Shown here: positions 44,166 through 56,935 of the stretch, piece by piece
Position numbering within the stretch: the stretch's first letter is position 1
Layout of the letters: every line of letters begins with the position of its first letter
Assembly: GCF_963678635.1 (NCBI RefSeq)
Contig: NC_087068.1
Span: 18,479,872 to 18,543,871 of the forward strand
Source of the DNA: Symsagittifera roscoffensis
Lineage: Eukaryota > Xenacoelomorpha > Acoela > Convolutidae
Direction of reading: 5' to 3'
Length of the DNA: 64,000 bases
Program-made: the position numbers and the translations under genes
The notes under the pieces: generated by a model
The model's database searches: none
Seen by the model: only the letters and a program-made list of their open reading frames with translations
What the model was told of the DNA's origin: nothing

Positions 44166-44420
44166 CAGGGGCGGATCAAGGGTTTTCTCAAGAGGGAGAG
44201 TTGGATTTTCAAAAATTGTTCCAAAATTTTGTCGATCTTGTTTAAGGTCGTCTAAATTGGTTTTCAGAGGTCTCCCAAATTAGTATAAAGAGGATATTTC
44301 TAGCAAATACTCTGCGCCGCAGGAGAGAGAGCTCAAGTCAAAAACCACCCCTATCCACTACAGCGCATAACACCTTTTTCCCAGAAAGTTGGGTTTTTTC
44401 GGGAATGGTAAAATCCCCCG
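44166..44420 (+). mobile_element. Family C MITE, 3' part lost
   Basis: CAGGGGCGGATCAAGGGTTT at the start, then TTTAAGGTCGTCTAAATTGG and CTCTGCGCCGCAGGAGAGAG. The right TIR is not found; an internal AAAATCCCCCGCAAGGGTAA lies near 44410-44430. Confidence 0.65.
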
Positions 44421-44677
44421 CAAGGGTAAACATCCAAAAAGTAAGAAAAGGAAACATTTAACACTCACCTATTAAACAAGTTATTTCTAAATCAAACTTA
44501 AACTACAAATCACGACAATTCTGCCCAACGGCGTACCATTTTGATAATTTATCCAGTACACCAGATTCAAAAATGTTTTTGACACGGTTCGATGATTTTA
44601 AATCAAATCCCTGCTTTTTTCAAAGTGGCCTTTCAATTTTTAAAGTACTACTAAAACATGCATTGTTGTCGTTGTTT

Positions 44678-45192
44678 TTGATCCGACCTTCAAAGAGATT
44701 AATTTGTGCTCGGGGTGGGTTATTTTTTCCAGATAAAAATTGATCTTTTAACTAGCCAGTTTCAATCGAATTGATTTTATATCATCCGAAAGATATTGTT
44801 ATCTTGAGCTCAAATTAATTGAAATGTTTCACCAGTGATCACTTTTTAAAAAAGTTTCGGGGGTTTCAACATTGCCAATATGGCCAAATTGGGACAATTA
44901 AATCGCGATCTATTCTGCGCTATCAATGCGTAAGCAAAGGTTGAATCCGACTAAGCAATTGTTACAAATAGGTAAGAGCAAGCTATTTGTCATATTTCTT
45001 AGGTTATTAGAAGCAAAATCTAGCACGTTATAGTTTATATGGCGTGTGGGGATAAGTAAAAAAAATTTATAAAATTTTATAAAAACTTGTGTTCTTTTTT
45101 GAAAAAACCATCAATTTTTTTCATATGAACTTTACTCCGTATACCCTCAAAGGCAGTCAGAACATTCAGGGCTTCGCCCTGGTAGGAGCAGT
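44678..45192 (+). mobile_element. Family A element, near full length
   Basis: TGATCCGACCTTCAAAGAGA, TTTGTGCTCGGGGTGGGTTA, CAATTAAATCGCGATCTATT, ATATGGCGTGTGGGGATAAG, GGCAGTCAGAACATTCAGGG, CTTCGCCCTGGTAGGAGCAG and a T run. The hairpin CAGGGC-TTC-GCCCTG is perfect. Confidence 0.8.
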
Positions 45193-45689
45193 TTTTTTTT
45201 GCTTCGTAACTGCGTTTTGCATTTAAACGAACATAATACTAAAAAATTAGTTTCCATTATTGTAAAATTCAAAAGTTTTGCCACATAATGAAATCTCACT
45301 GCAAGAATGCCGTGGAACTTTGCAGACCGTTTTCGGGCGCCTTCATTTTAAACTTGTAAGTCAAACTTTTTTGAAATCAATGGTTTTCCTAAACAAATTT
45401 AGATTAAATGAAGGTAGATAGCTCAGGGATCACGACTTCACATTATTTAGAATAATTTTTGAATGTTTTTTATGTTATCACAATCGGGGATCTTTGGACC
45501 AACGATTGGCTCAACATGCAAAACTTTCCGGATTTGAAGTTTATGAGTATGCTTCTTACAACATTCGTGAAAACTTAACAGTCCTAGAAGTCAAAAATGT
45601 AAAAAATTTGAAGTTAGGTTAAAGTCAAAATAGTTGAATATTCGAGTTATCCTAATCGTTTAACGAGCATTAGAGTTATCCTAATCGGC
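45193..45689. other. Intergenic, no feature seen
   Basis: AT-rich between transposons; nothing recognised. Confidence 0.4.
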
Positions 45690-46151
45690 ATGGCATACAG
45701 GGGCGGATTTAGGGGGGGGAAGGGGGGCGGGGTGTTGCTATCGCCCCCTCCCCCATCAGGGATTCGACCCTCTGCCGACCCAAAGGGTCCCCCCTTTGGT
45801 ACTTTTTAAGAAATCCATTTTTTGCCGACCGACCCTAAAATTTTTCTAAAGGCGCCTGTGGCGCCAATATATACTAACTTTGAGGGGGAGCGCGCGCCAA
45901 AAAAACGCGATTTTTTTTGTCAAAATTTTTCAAAAAGGGCCTAAAAACGGCTTTTTTGACCTGTTTTTTTTAAATTTGCCTGCGGCGCAGAAAATTTGGC
46001 AAAAACAGGGACCTTTTAGTGCTTTAGAAGAGCTCGGAAAATCAATTTGGTCGAACTAAAAAAAAACAAAAGGCGTCAAAATTTTCGAAAAATTTTTGAA
46101 AATCCGCCCCCCCCCCCTCGAAAAAATCCTGGATCCGCCCCTGATGGCATA
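45690..46151 (-). mobile_element. Family C hAT-type MITE, intact, with 8 bp target duplication
   Basis: Element 45698-46143 (446 bp) between two perfect ATGGCATA copies (45690-45697, 46144-46151). Ends CAGGGGCGGATTTAGG and, reversed, CAGGGGCGGATCCAGGA. The interior repeats the family blocks GGCGCCTGTGGCGCC, GCGCGCGCC and TGCCTGCGGCGCAGAAAA. This is the best-preserved copy. A perfect duplication suggests recent insertion. No transposase remnant. Confidence 0.92.
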
Positions 46152-47942
46152 CACAACAAAAATTATGGCAACGAGAACGGCGCTCTTCAACGCTAAACCA
46201 AACAACCTTTCCGACAAATTGCAAATGTGGCGAATGTTTCCTGAAAAAAAAACAGCCAATACCTTTATATAATTTGATGGTCGGTTAAAAGTGTTGAAAT
46301 TTCAATATTTTTTAACGTTTGGAAACGTTGAAAAACTGTTAAATAACATGCTGTTAATTAACAAGCCAACCGTGTCAATAATTAACAAAAACAAAAATTA
46401 TAAAATTATCAGAAGTCAAGATGATGTCGACAAATTGGAAACGTTTATGCACCCCGGCTCTTTTTCTCATTAACAACGCATTGGTTTAGTAACACACACT
46501 AATTAAATTTTTTTACAGATCAAATGTTCATATGCAAATGTGTTATCCATAAATTATGCAATACAAAATCATGTTACAAAAATTACCCCCAAAAGTCTTC
46601 AAATGAGTACATATTATCGTAAAGTTTATTTTAAGCTCGATCTGGGAGTTATGGTTTTTTTTCAATGCTCGTTTTGTTTTCGTACTTTTCTCGGTTAAAT
46701 ATATATTATTTTTTCAATTTTCTTGTTATCAGGCGAGGGAATCCTGAGGCTGAGTTGCAAGAGTGGAATAAAAAAATCTGAGGTTAGTTCGATTTTCGAA
46801 GTATCTTCTGAAAAATTTTTGAGACAGAATTTAGTATATGCTTTTAGAGTAAACTATTGAGTTTCAGATTTTGCTGTTTGTGCAATAGGCAATTATACTT
46901 CGATTAATTAGCGGTAAAAACAAACTTCCGAATTATTTAACGAACAGTTTTTTTTCCAAGCTAAATTTCTTGCTCAACTGTTTTAAAAAACTTAAAAAAG
47001 TTATTAGACGACATGTCAAAGTGTTGATGCTCATGCGCTTCTTATGCGTTTTCTGATGTTTGTTTCATGCTTTGGGAAACATATTTCAGCAGTTTACAAA
47101 TGGATACTTTGCAGAGTACCTGCAAGCAGCTAGCAGAAATTATAAAATATAGAAGAAAGGCAAAAATTGAGTCAGAGTGATTCAGATATCAAATAACCAA
47201 AAAAAAAAAAATTTAGATCTAAAATTAGACCGGAATTAGCTTTTTCATTTGTGAAGCAACCAAAAAAAACAAAATGACAGTATCCAAGCGTTTTTTTTTT
47301 TAAATTCTCAGCCCATTTCAGATCTGAAAATTAAATCTGAAACAGATTTTTTCAGATCTGAACCAGAATGTTTACTAGGTACGAGTATCCAAATTTGCAA
47401 TTCACCTACACCATTACAACTGGTTTTGTAAATATGAAAGTCATAAAAAGACTCGAGCAGAAATTCACTATAGATAACAATGAAAAGAAAAACTAAGTAC
47501 AAACTTTGGTGAAACAGACTAAAAATGATTCAAAATTAAAACATTTTAAATTTTTGTTTCTTGTAACTTTTTCCATTTATTTTTTATCTTATTTTGTAAA
47601 ACAATTTGTTAATTTTTTTAAAAGATCAGGGCGTAACACGGATCTAGATGTACTGACAACCCAAAAAATTGGCAGGGAATAGGTAGACCCTTAAAAAAAT
47701 TAGTCAATCATCAGCATAGAACGGGCTTCAGTCAGATTATCAGCCAGGCAAAAAGTAGAAAAATATGGCAAATCAAAAAAGTAACTCTTAAAAATTTCAA
47801 AGTTTATGTTTTTTTTTCAGTTTTGTCAATTGAGTTATTGAATTTTACCGTAGATAGCTGTCCAATAATGAATAATGTAGAAGTAACTTCAAGGTAGTCA
47901 AGTTCTACTTTTTTTGTAAATGATCCGTAAATGATTGTTATA
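46152..47942. other. Intergenic, no feature seen
   Basis: AT-rich. A short AGATCTGAAAATTAAATCTG-type series around 47320-47360 contains repeated CAGATCTGAA words. No gene recognised. Confidence 0.4.
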
Positions 47943-48080
47943 GTTCCGACTTTCATCAAAAAAGTGCGGAATATTTATGCTTGCTTCGGCTGGTTTTTTA
48001 TTCAGTCAGTTTTCAACTCTTTAATTAAGCATTTTTGATAAAAAAAACTTTTATATCGTCTGAAAGATTTTGTTGTCTAA
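47943..48080 (+). mobile_element. Family A 5' fragment
   Basis: GTTCCGACTTTCATCAAAAA, GTGCGGAATATTTATGCTTG, TTTCAACTCTTTAATTAAGC and ATATCGTCTGAAAGATTTTG. The 3' part is absent. Confidence 0.6.
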
Positions 48081-49809
48081 ATATTAGACCTGCTTTGCAT
48101 TAATTCTAACGAGGTATCTTTTCAATCAGGAGTAATAAAAACTAAAATAAAGTGAAAATTAAATTTGATTTGAATTTAGAGCTAAAAATCAATTGTAGTT
48201 TTTAGGTTCTATGAACAATACGGCCCAAGAAAAATCGAATAAAGGAGAAATGTTTGGTTTGCCATCATTAACATTGATCACCCAATTTTGATTTGCAGAA
48301 GTGAAATTCAAAGTGAACAGCAAAAACAGTGAACCAAATTGCTTGCTGTATTTTTGAAAGTGCTTTTTGAAACAAAAAAAGTCAATAATTTCACCTTCTT
48401 GAACTATATTTCAGAGTGCCTTACCATCTTTAATGGTTTTCTTATTAATCTTGGCCCATTAAATTCAACCAGATTTGCTCCAGTTTAAGAAGTTGAAGTT
48501 TATCAGAAACTTTTAAAAAGTATTATCCAATTTCGAAAAAAGCAAAATTGATCTATAAAGCATAAATGAAGCAAAGCAAGTTTTTAGATTATTCGGAAAA
48601 AAGCAAAACTTTCATTTTGCAAGACCCGAAACATACAACCAAATCCACAATTTTATTTAAAACAAAATCAAATGTCATCGCACATATTCTCAAAAACAAA
48701 ACTTCATCTCGTGAACTAGCTAGTCGACAATAAACCTAAATAACAAAGCTCGAAATAATTTTTTCGATGAACGCATTTCTATGAAGTTTGGAATAAAAAA
48801 GATACTGGAGAATATATTGTGAGCTCCAATGATAGACCGGCCCCTCTACAATTTTCGGGAAAAAAAAAATTCACAAATTTTTTGGAAAAATAAACCAATA
48901 AGCAGCTGCTAATTTAAAAGAAAGTTTAACAAAAAATTATAAGTGAAAATAACAGCCGTAAACTGCGACGATAATAGAATGATAGTTTTATAGAAAATAT
49001 ATCACATTCGATGCAAGCTTTGGTTTTTAGAGATAAGTGGAACCCACACATTTTTTCAACACTCGTATACTTTGAATATACACATTCCATTTGAAAATCA
49101 TATCCTTCGCACACCGTTTCTATAGACGTTCTGAATCAACTTTTAGCAGTTTGAAAACCGAGCAATTTTTTTAGGTTAATTTTTTAGAAATGCATTTGTT
49201 TTCGAATCATCCGATTCGAATTATTAAGTTTTGCTCTCGGTCATGTTCGTTTTTTGAGAAAAAACGTGAATTTAGTTACTTCTCACGTTAGCCTAGTGTC
49301 AATTAGAGTTACTGAAGCAATGCACCGTCTGCTAAAACACCGTTAGAAGCTAGCTACGCAGAGGAAAATAATTTAAATAAACCGCGAGCAAAAAAAAACA
49401 AATAATCGTTTTTCAAAATGTTTGATATCTATGTTTTCGGTAAAAACAAGAAGTTGTGGGCTTCAAAATAACTCGAATGAAACTGCCTATATAAACGAAA
49501 TTCCGAATTTTTTATCTCAATTGCTTAGTATTAAGCAAACAGGCCGATATAGAATAAAATAAAAAAAAAGTCATCAAACCGAAATTTTTTTTGTTGGCGT
49601 GAAATATATTTCATTTTCAAGCTTCACATAAAACATAGCACGGTATTGGAACTTCAAAAGATACAACTTAGTCATTTTTTAACGCTTCATTTTTTTTCGA
49701 ACAACACTTTCAAAAACAGAGTTATTAAAATTTCCAAAAAATCCTGCAGTTTTCTGAAGACTAGAAGCCAAAATTTTTTAAATCATCACACTTTTTACAT
49801 TAATCCTAC
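48081..49809. other. Intergenic, no feature seen
   Basis: AT-rich; only short incidental ORFs. Confidence 0.4.
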
Positions 49810-49898
49810 GCCTGAAAAGTTTTTTATCTTGTAGTCGTGGTTAAAACTATTTTTGCCTGAAAAGTTTTTATCTTGTAGTCGTGGTTAAAACTATTTTT
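49810..49898. repeat. Tandem duplication, 45 bp unit, two copies
   Basis: GCCTGAAAAGTTTTTTATCT plus TGTAGTCGTGGTTAAAACTA plus TTTTT occurs twice back to back, differing by one T. It leads directly into an inverted repeat. Confidence 0.9.
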
Positions 49899-50025
49899 GC
49901 AAAAATACAACGACTCATGCAAAGCTCAATCAATCTGTTTTTGGAAAATAACGATTTTGAAAAAGTCATAATTTTCCAACTACAGATTGATTGAGTTTTG
50001 CATGCGTCGCTATCTTTTTGCAAGT
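49895..50025. repeat. Inverted repeat / foldback
   Basis: ACGACTCATGCAAAGCTCAA, then TCAATCTG, at the left pairs with CAGATTGATTGAGTTTTGCA, then TGCGTCG, at the right. TTTTTGCAA flanks both sides. Arms are about 35-50 bp with few mismatches around a short spacer. This could be a small foldback element. Confidence 0.75.
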
Positions 50026-50926
50026 ATCATTTTGACGAAGGCCAATGACTACATGATAACAAATTATTGAGTGATGTATCTCATGATAACAATAACAATC
50101 CTAACACATAATGCAAAAAAAAAACTTAATCAGAGGGAATTTTTTTTTCTAGACTACAATCAACAATTATTTACTTAATTGCTATCTAACAAAAATTTTG
50201 GCATTTAAATTGATTCATTTTGATTTTTACTTTTTTAAAGCTTATATACAAGCTACTTGTTCATGAGATTCCAACTTTCTCACAGAAATAAAAACAAGAG
50301 AGGAATCAAAATCATTAAAAATAAGAAATAAAAAATCACACTTGATTAATATTTCTCCGAGGACAACTTAGAGGCAAAAAAATAAACAATTTAAAAATGT
50401 TTTTTGTTTTATTTATTAGAAAAACGATGTTAACTTTTGTAAAAAAAAAATTAAACATTACATGCGAACGATTGCAGACCGAAACCAGAGTTATTAGTTT
50501 TGTTGAAAAAAGGCTCATTGAAAAACCGCGGAAAACAAAATTTAGAAAATTTTTCAGTTAAAAACAAGGATGCAAATAAGCTGTTAATTGACATTTGGTT
50601 GTAATATTTAAATTAATTATGTTTCACTTTTTCTTGCTTATTCACGCTTATTTAAGCTTACTCAAACTTATTTGTTTCATTAAAATCAGGCTAACCTTAC
50701 TTTTAGTTCCAACCAGTATATTGACACAGAAAAAGCTAATGAGGGTTTTTTTCTGAATTAAGTCAAGCAAAAGACAGCTGTGCTTGGAGTATTTTTACTA
50801 GTTTTTTTGTCATACTTTAATCACATAAAAATCTTCATAAAATTGGCCTGGGAGTCTACGGATTGAATAAATTGACTTATTTTAATTTGAAAAACCATAT
50901 ATAGCGTTTAGTAAGCAGTAAGTAGT
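50026..50926. other. Intergenic, no feature seen
   Basis: AT-rich; nothing recognised. Confidence 0.4.
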
Positions 50927-51578
50927 ACAAAAATGCTCGTATCAGGGCGAAACCCTGAATATTCCGGCTGCTTTTTAAAGAATTAAAAGTAATAAAATAA
51001 AACGAAATTTTCAAAATAAAAATACGAGACATTTTGTAAACATCATCTTCCTACACGTCTTATAAAGTACAAAGTGATAGATTTCGCTCCTCTAAACAAA
51101 TCAATTATGGCAAATAAGCGTCGACCAAACTAGAACGATTTTCAAAACTGATTAAATCTCCGTTAATTGCGCGAAATATATCGCGCGTTAATTGTCCCAA
51201 ATTATCCAAAATGCCAATCTTAAAACCCCCATAGCTTGACGAAAAGTGATCGCAGTTGAAATATCGTTTCAAATATAAGCTCAAGACAACAATACTTTTT
51301 GAATGATAGAAAAATATCAAAAGGTATTGCGGTCTTGAGTTTAAACTTGAAACGATTTTTCATCTGTGATTCTTTTTCGTAAAATTATGCGAGTTTAAAG
51401 ATATGCATGTTGGCTAATTTGGGACAATTAACGCGTGATATATTTTGAGCTATTAACGGAGATTTAATCAGTTTTAGCAATCGATCCAAATGGCTAGTCA
51501 AAAGTCAAAATTTGCCTAAAGAAAAAAACGACCCTGAGCACAATTATTCCGTTAATTTTGTTACGAAAGTCGGAACAA
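50927..51578 (-). mobile_element. Family A element with internal inverted segment
   Basis: Left: ATGCTCGTATCAGGGCGAAA, CCCTGAATATTCCGGCTGC. Right: ATTCCGTTAATTTTGTTACG, AAAGTCGGAACA. Between about 51313 and 51490 the sequence switches to plus orientation (TCAAAAGGTATTGCGGTCTT, GGGACAATTAACGCGTGATA, CGGAGATTTAATCAG) and then back. The copy therefore contains a fold-back of its own middle part. Confidence 0.75.
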
Positions 51579-54500
51579 CAAGTTCCTAAAATTTAAGTAG
51601 TGCCTCATCCTGGAATCGTTTAAAAAGTCTTACAACTGAAAACTTGTCGTTTAATCCTATCGCATATATATCCAAAGTATATTGCAAATTTTGTGACCTA
51701 TCGAAGCAATCCGACAGATGATTTGAAGCGATCATTTCAAAAAACCCAGTCGGTTTACAAACAAAAAGATTTCTTTTCAAAAGGTCTATAATACTATTAA
51801 AGCATTCAATCAAAACTTGTTTAGCGCTGTTCTTGGGGCTAGAAAATTCTCACAAAAACTTCAAAGAGTTTGAGCCATTGAACTCAAAACTGCTGCTTGT
51901 ACAGCTGAAGACAGCGGCCACCACCTCGTACAGTCTTTTTGACATCGCATATTGAACTTCACTCGCCAAAAAGCCAGTCTTTAATTTCCACACATTTTGT
52001 TTGTGAAAAAATGCTGGTCATACAATTCTCTTATTCGTGAATAGAATGGACTAAATTATTCTTGGGAAAAAAAGTTTTTTTATTTCAACAGAAAAACTAA
52101 AAAAAAGTTTATGAAGATTTATAAAGATATAATACGGCCAGTAATGGTTTCAAAAGCTTTTGTACTAAATAAATTTTTCATAAAAAAAACACTTGTCATT
52201 CAATTTCTTTAGTATGCGATTTGTATGACTGGTTTTTTTTATGATTTACAAAGACGTTTACTGATGCCATACCTCAAGCAAGGGTATCTAAATTTGTTTT
52301 GCGAACAAAAACTTGAAAAACGAATCAACCGAAAGTCAAAATATGTCTGACAATTCAAAAAATCTATTCACTGTGTAACTTAAATTTCAGTTTGCTTAGT
52401 GGTGTGTTCCAACTTCGTTAAGTTGAAAAAATTATATGGGCGGTGGCGGTAGTCAAGATTTTAGCTTTTAAATAAAATTTTAGAGAATTGTTTACAAGGA
52501 CTTTTTCTGCTTAAAAAGTACAGTATCTCTTGAAGGAATATCGATTGAACGGCTAAATAATGATCTAAGAAAAAAGTTATCTGTATTTTTTTTCAGCGGG
52601 CTAGATCCTTTGAAAATTGCTTCATCAACCATATGTCGAAATGTCAGCCTTGTATTTTGTATTTTAAGTAGTGGCAGAGCAACACCAGAAAATGGAAAAT
52701 GGCTCAGCTCATTAATTCAAAACTAAGTTGTAAAAACTTTCGGTGCCGCGACTGTGAGATACTCTTTTTTTTTACTTTTTCAAGAACGACGTTCTGGACT
52801 GTCATTCCACTATCACATATGGAGCTGTGCAGAAATATCCCAAAAAGGAAGATTTTGACCAAAAATATTCGACTGCTATAAAAGTGAGCTGAGAATGGCG
52901 ATTAACATCGATGGTTGTAATCAACTTTCATTTTTTTTCTGTTGAATTTTTTCCAGATGTAAATCTAATATTGGCAATGAACAACAAATTGAAATGGCAA
53001 ACAAACCTTTTTGATGCGCTGAGATTAGAAGTTAGGTTCAAAGTGGAGATAAATTTGAATAAGACTTTTATGTATTGATGAACTGTAATCTTTTGTGGTA
53101 TGTTGCTGTGAATTAGAATGTGAAATGGTAAGAAGTGAATTGAGCTAAGTTAAGTAGATGGGGGTTATAGAGGGTTCAGTACTGCACTCTTCTCTTCAGC
53201 TCACGCCAGCACTAATCGCTCACTAACTAGCAAAGTAAGCGAAGCTAAAAATCAATATGTAATAAGTTACTTAACTCAATCTCCAATTATATTCACTCAA
53301 AGTGTCGTTTTCTCAAATCGACAACACTGACAATAAGCTAGACCAAAAAAGCAACTTCATGTGATTTTATTTAGGTGATGTTGTTTTTTCCTTTAATAAT
53401 TTTGAAGAATAAACTAATGAGTAAAATGGGAACGGTATGGATTTTTTGATTGCGCTTGTTTCTATTTTGTTGGTAGATTATTGCTTTTATGTCTCGTTTT
53501 TTATTTTTTTTCTGAATATGTTTCTGCAGTTTTTTTCGAAGTCGGTATGGTTTTGAAAAATAGAGGAAGTAACGAAAAAATAAGAAAAATTTCACCACAC
53601 TGTTTTGCGACTAGAAATATGAATTTGGTAAGCTGTTTTTGCGTGCTTCCTGCGCTGTGGTATTTGAGGTATGGTATTAGAGTTTTGCTGATTAGGACTA
53701 ATTGCTGATGGAGCTGTTTATTTAGAATTTAGCGTTTCCTTTCCCGTTGAAACGGTTTCGACGTTGTTACAGGTAAGATAAGTAAATAAGTAACTAAAAA
53801 TGATGAGCCGCTAATAACAATGAGGCGCTGTTAAAAAATCGCAAAATGTACTTTGTAAAACAGCTTACATGTATTTTGCCGTTTTGATCTAAGCGTTTTT
53901 TCCAAAGTAATTCTTTTAAATCTCAGGCGAAAAGCTCTTTTTCTTGTGCGTGTAATTTGTAGCAATTTTTGCGTTCTCAATTTTTTCTGCTTTTTTCCTC
54001 AGCAGTAATTTGGGATAGGCAGCAAAAACAGCGCACGTATTTTCCGTCCTTATTTTTTCCTCTCTTCCTCGCAATTTTTCTGTTTTTTTTTCTACTCGTG
54101 TAGCTTGTTCACGCCGTTTTCCTTTCCTCAGTTTTCCCCTTTTCTTTTCCCCTTTATATCTCTTTTAATTCCTCCTCTTTTTCGTTCTCTCGCTATATGT
54201 GCATTAGAATGGTGTTGTTTAAGTAGCTGTGGTAGGTAGTGGTTTTACTTGTCTATATTCTGCCTTTATGCGCCAATTCATTCTTCTGATTTTTTTCTTA
54301 AAAAATTCTCTATAACTGCTGAATAAGATAACAACTCACTTCTGTTAGGTTTGTGCAGTGCGATATAATCAGAAAAGAAAAACAGAAAAATATATATAAA
54401 AAAGCAGAAGAGGAATAAATGTATTATATAGTTATATAGTATACGGTGGTATGGTGGTGAAAAAGCTATTCTATGTGCTATACTGTTGTCTAGGGGGAAA

Positions 54501-55698
54501 GAAAATAAGCCCAACAAATCTACTTCTTTATTCCACAGATCTCATACCATTATACCCATAATAGCACCACGGCACAGCCCATATGCAAATATATATTATA
54601 CTACAACTACTATACTTTCAGTGCTTCTGCCACACAGGTTCCCGACAATACTTCCACGGCACAAATAACATATAGCTCATATGCGTACTGTAATTTATAA
54701 TACTATACTACCATACATAACAGAGCCATACATACATAATATAAACATACCTGTATTTTAGCGTATATTGATACCACGTATAGAAGAGTCATTACGTAAG
54801 CATTACCTTCCCCGCTTATGCCTCAAAAGCGCCAGGACAAATGGAAAACGATGGCTTAAATACAGGAGTATGTACGGGTATATACGTTTAGAAAAAAGAC
54901 GAAATTGCGAGGCACCTACTCCGAGTGAAATTCGATCGAATTCTTTTTTCTTCAGCAGTTTATTATATAGCTCTAGAGCAACATTCGGAGTTTTTACTTT
55001 CTCTTTTTCTCAACTCCCTTCTATTATGCGACTAGTATACCTGGTATGCTGATGTATATATGCTTAGTTATACGTATGTATATATAAACATGAAGGTATA
55101 CTTGAATATGTACGTGTGAAAGTGTACATGGTGTTATGCACTTTCACGGACATGAGCTAGCTTCATGCAACAACTCCTGTTTGCTTGTTCCGTTCTTAAG
55201 TTATAATATTAAGCGCCATAGTGGCTAAGAGAAGCAAATTAGAAACCCAGATAGGAAAACGCATGCAATGTGTACATCAGAAAACAAAAACCGGCGGCCG
55301 AGGTATATTATGCAGCTCCTGTGAGGATGAAGGTAAAGATAGCTGCAGTCAAATACGCCACAAGCAACAAAAATTTAGTTTAAATAAAAAATTAGTCAAA
55401 GAGACTATGTTTAAATCGAGCAGAAAATAGCTCAGCTATATTTGGATAAAAGAGAAGAAACAAATATTTCACATTGTTTATGTATATTTTAGGTTATAAT
55501 GTTTAGTGCGGGTTCTTTTTTTGCGCTTGTTTCGTAACCCATTTTTGTTCATGCATATCATGTTTTTTACCTCTGTTGATGTTATTCTGTTTACAACCCC
55601 CCTCCCATCCCCCTTAATTAACATTTCTGACGGTATTTTTATACAAAATCTGCGAAACAAATCTGCAAAACGTTCCAGCTCGTAAAGTGTTCCAAATT
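51579..55698. other. Upstream region, candidate for Gbeta 5' exon or promoter
   Basis: No gene recognised. 53140-53240 and 54000-54680 have a different base texture from the surrounding AT-rich sequence (CT-rich and CAC-rich words), which might mark a promoter or noncoding exon of the minus-strand Gbeta gene. No specific site can be defended. 54900-55100 contains TATACGTATG-type near-repeats. Confidence 0.25.
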
Positions 55699-56224
55699 CA
55701 AGCAACAGTGCTCGTATCAAACCAAACCTAGATTTTTCCAACTCTGCCCCCCCCCCCCATGGCAATTAAGGAGTACCAAACAATTTTAAAAAAATTAACT
55801 TCCAAAGTTTGGAAAATAAAAAAAATTGTTTTTTATTGAAAATCATCCCCCGTATGCTATTTAAAGTAGCACGTGATAATTTTAGCGTATTAAAGTGTTA
55901 TTTAGAAACACTAGAATGCTTTAACTCAATTTGGAACGAGTTCTGAGCGAAAAAAAGATGGCGTTTACGCGTTATGTTCAAAAGGTGTATTGGAAATCAA
56001 TTATCGAAAAATGGCCAAGTTGTCAAAACTCAAACTTTTACGAAAAATTGAGTTGAGTATTTTTTTATTTGAGCCCAGGAGATTGATAGTTTTAGATGAT
56101 GAAAAATTTTGTTAAAATTGTCTGTTTAAACGACCAAATAGATTTTCTATCATTTACCAAAAATTATTTCAGACACCTTAAACAGCAGTCAGAGAGATCA
56201 AATCTTTAGTTTGATACGAGCAGT
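55699..56224. mobile_element. Family A-like foldback with a 3' module at both ends
   Basis: The left end is the 3' module in reverse (CAAGCAACAGTGCTCGTATC). The right end is the 3' module forward (TTAAACAGCAGTCAGAGAGA, then TTTGATACGAGCAG). The middle resembles a degraded minus-strand family A body (CATCCCCCGTATGCTATTTA). Two 3' ends facing out suggest joining of two copies or template switching during transposition. Confidence 0.5.
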
Positions 56225-56349
56225 AGTCAATTTAGGGTCCTAAAAACAATTCCTTTTTACAGTATGAAGGTGAAATTTTTTGTATCTTACGGTACACTCT
56301 TTTAAAATGTTGATCAATCGAACTACTAAAAATTCAAGTATTCGAAAGA

Positions 56350-56545
56350 AAGAAATCGATGATTTGGCCTGTTTTTTCAAAACTCTGCCTGTGGCGCAGA
56401 AATTTTTGTCACAAAAGGGTCTTTACAAAGACTTGGGAAAACTCAGAAAACAATTTGGTCGACCTAAAAAAGGTCGACAAAATTGTTGAAATTTTTTTGA
56501 AAAACTGCATCCCCCCTCGAGAAAGTCCTAGATCCCCTCCAGTGT
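56350..56545 (-). mobile_element. Family C MITE, 5' part
   Basis: CTCTGCCTGTGGCGCAGAAA, TTTGGTCGACCTAAAAAAGG, TCCCCCCTCGAGAAAGTCCT and AGATCCCCTCC. The TIR is eroded. Confidence 0.6.
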
Positions 56546-56690
56546 ACTTGTATCCCAAAAATCGTCATTACCACAAAAAAAACAGTTGAAAAGACGAACA
56601 AAATTTTAAAAAATTAATCAAAAAAGATGTTTTGGGATTCTGAAATAATTTTGTTGTTTTTCGATTTTCAATTTTTTCCTTCAAATATAA

Positions 56691-56692
<2 letters not shown>

Positions 56693-56754
<62 letters not shown>
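56693..56754. repeat. (AT)n microsatellite
   Basis: About 62 bp of pure AT/TA. Confidence 0.95.
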
Positions 56755-56757
<3 letters not shown>

Positions 56758-56799
56758 TATTGTCAAGACATTCCAAACAAACCCCAAAAAGCCATTTTT

Positions 56800-56935
56800 G
56801 ACGTGTGTTTCTAAAAAATTTGCCTGTGGCGCAAAATTTTCGGTCAAAATAGGTCAAAAGAGGATCTTTTGGTTGTTCTCGGAACGCTCGGAAAACCAAA
56901 TTGGTCGACCTTAAAAATCCAAATCCTGATGCGTA
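56800..56935 (-). mobile_element. Family C MITE fragment
   Basis: AATTTGCCTGTGGCGCAAAA, GGAAAACCAAATTGGTCGAC and CTTAAAAATCC; no TIR. Confidence 0.5.

Noticed and set aside
55221..55430. 69-codon frame with a CSSCEDEGKDSC cysteine pattern
   Set aside because: Begins at GTG with no ATG, has no recognisable family and no splice context; chance cannot be excluded.
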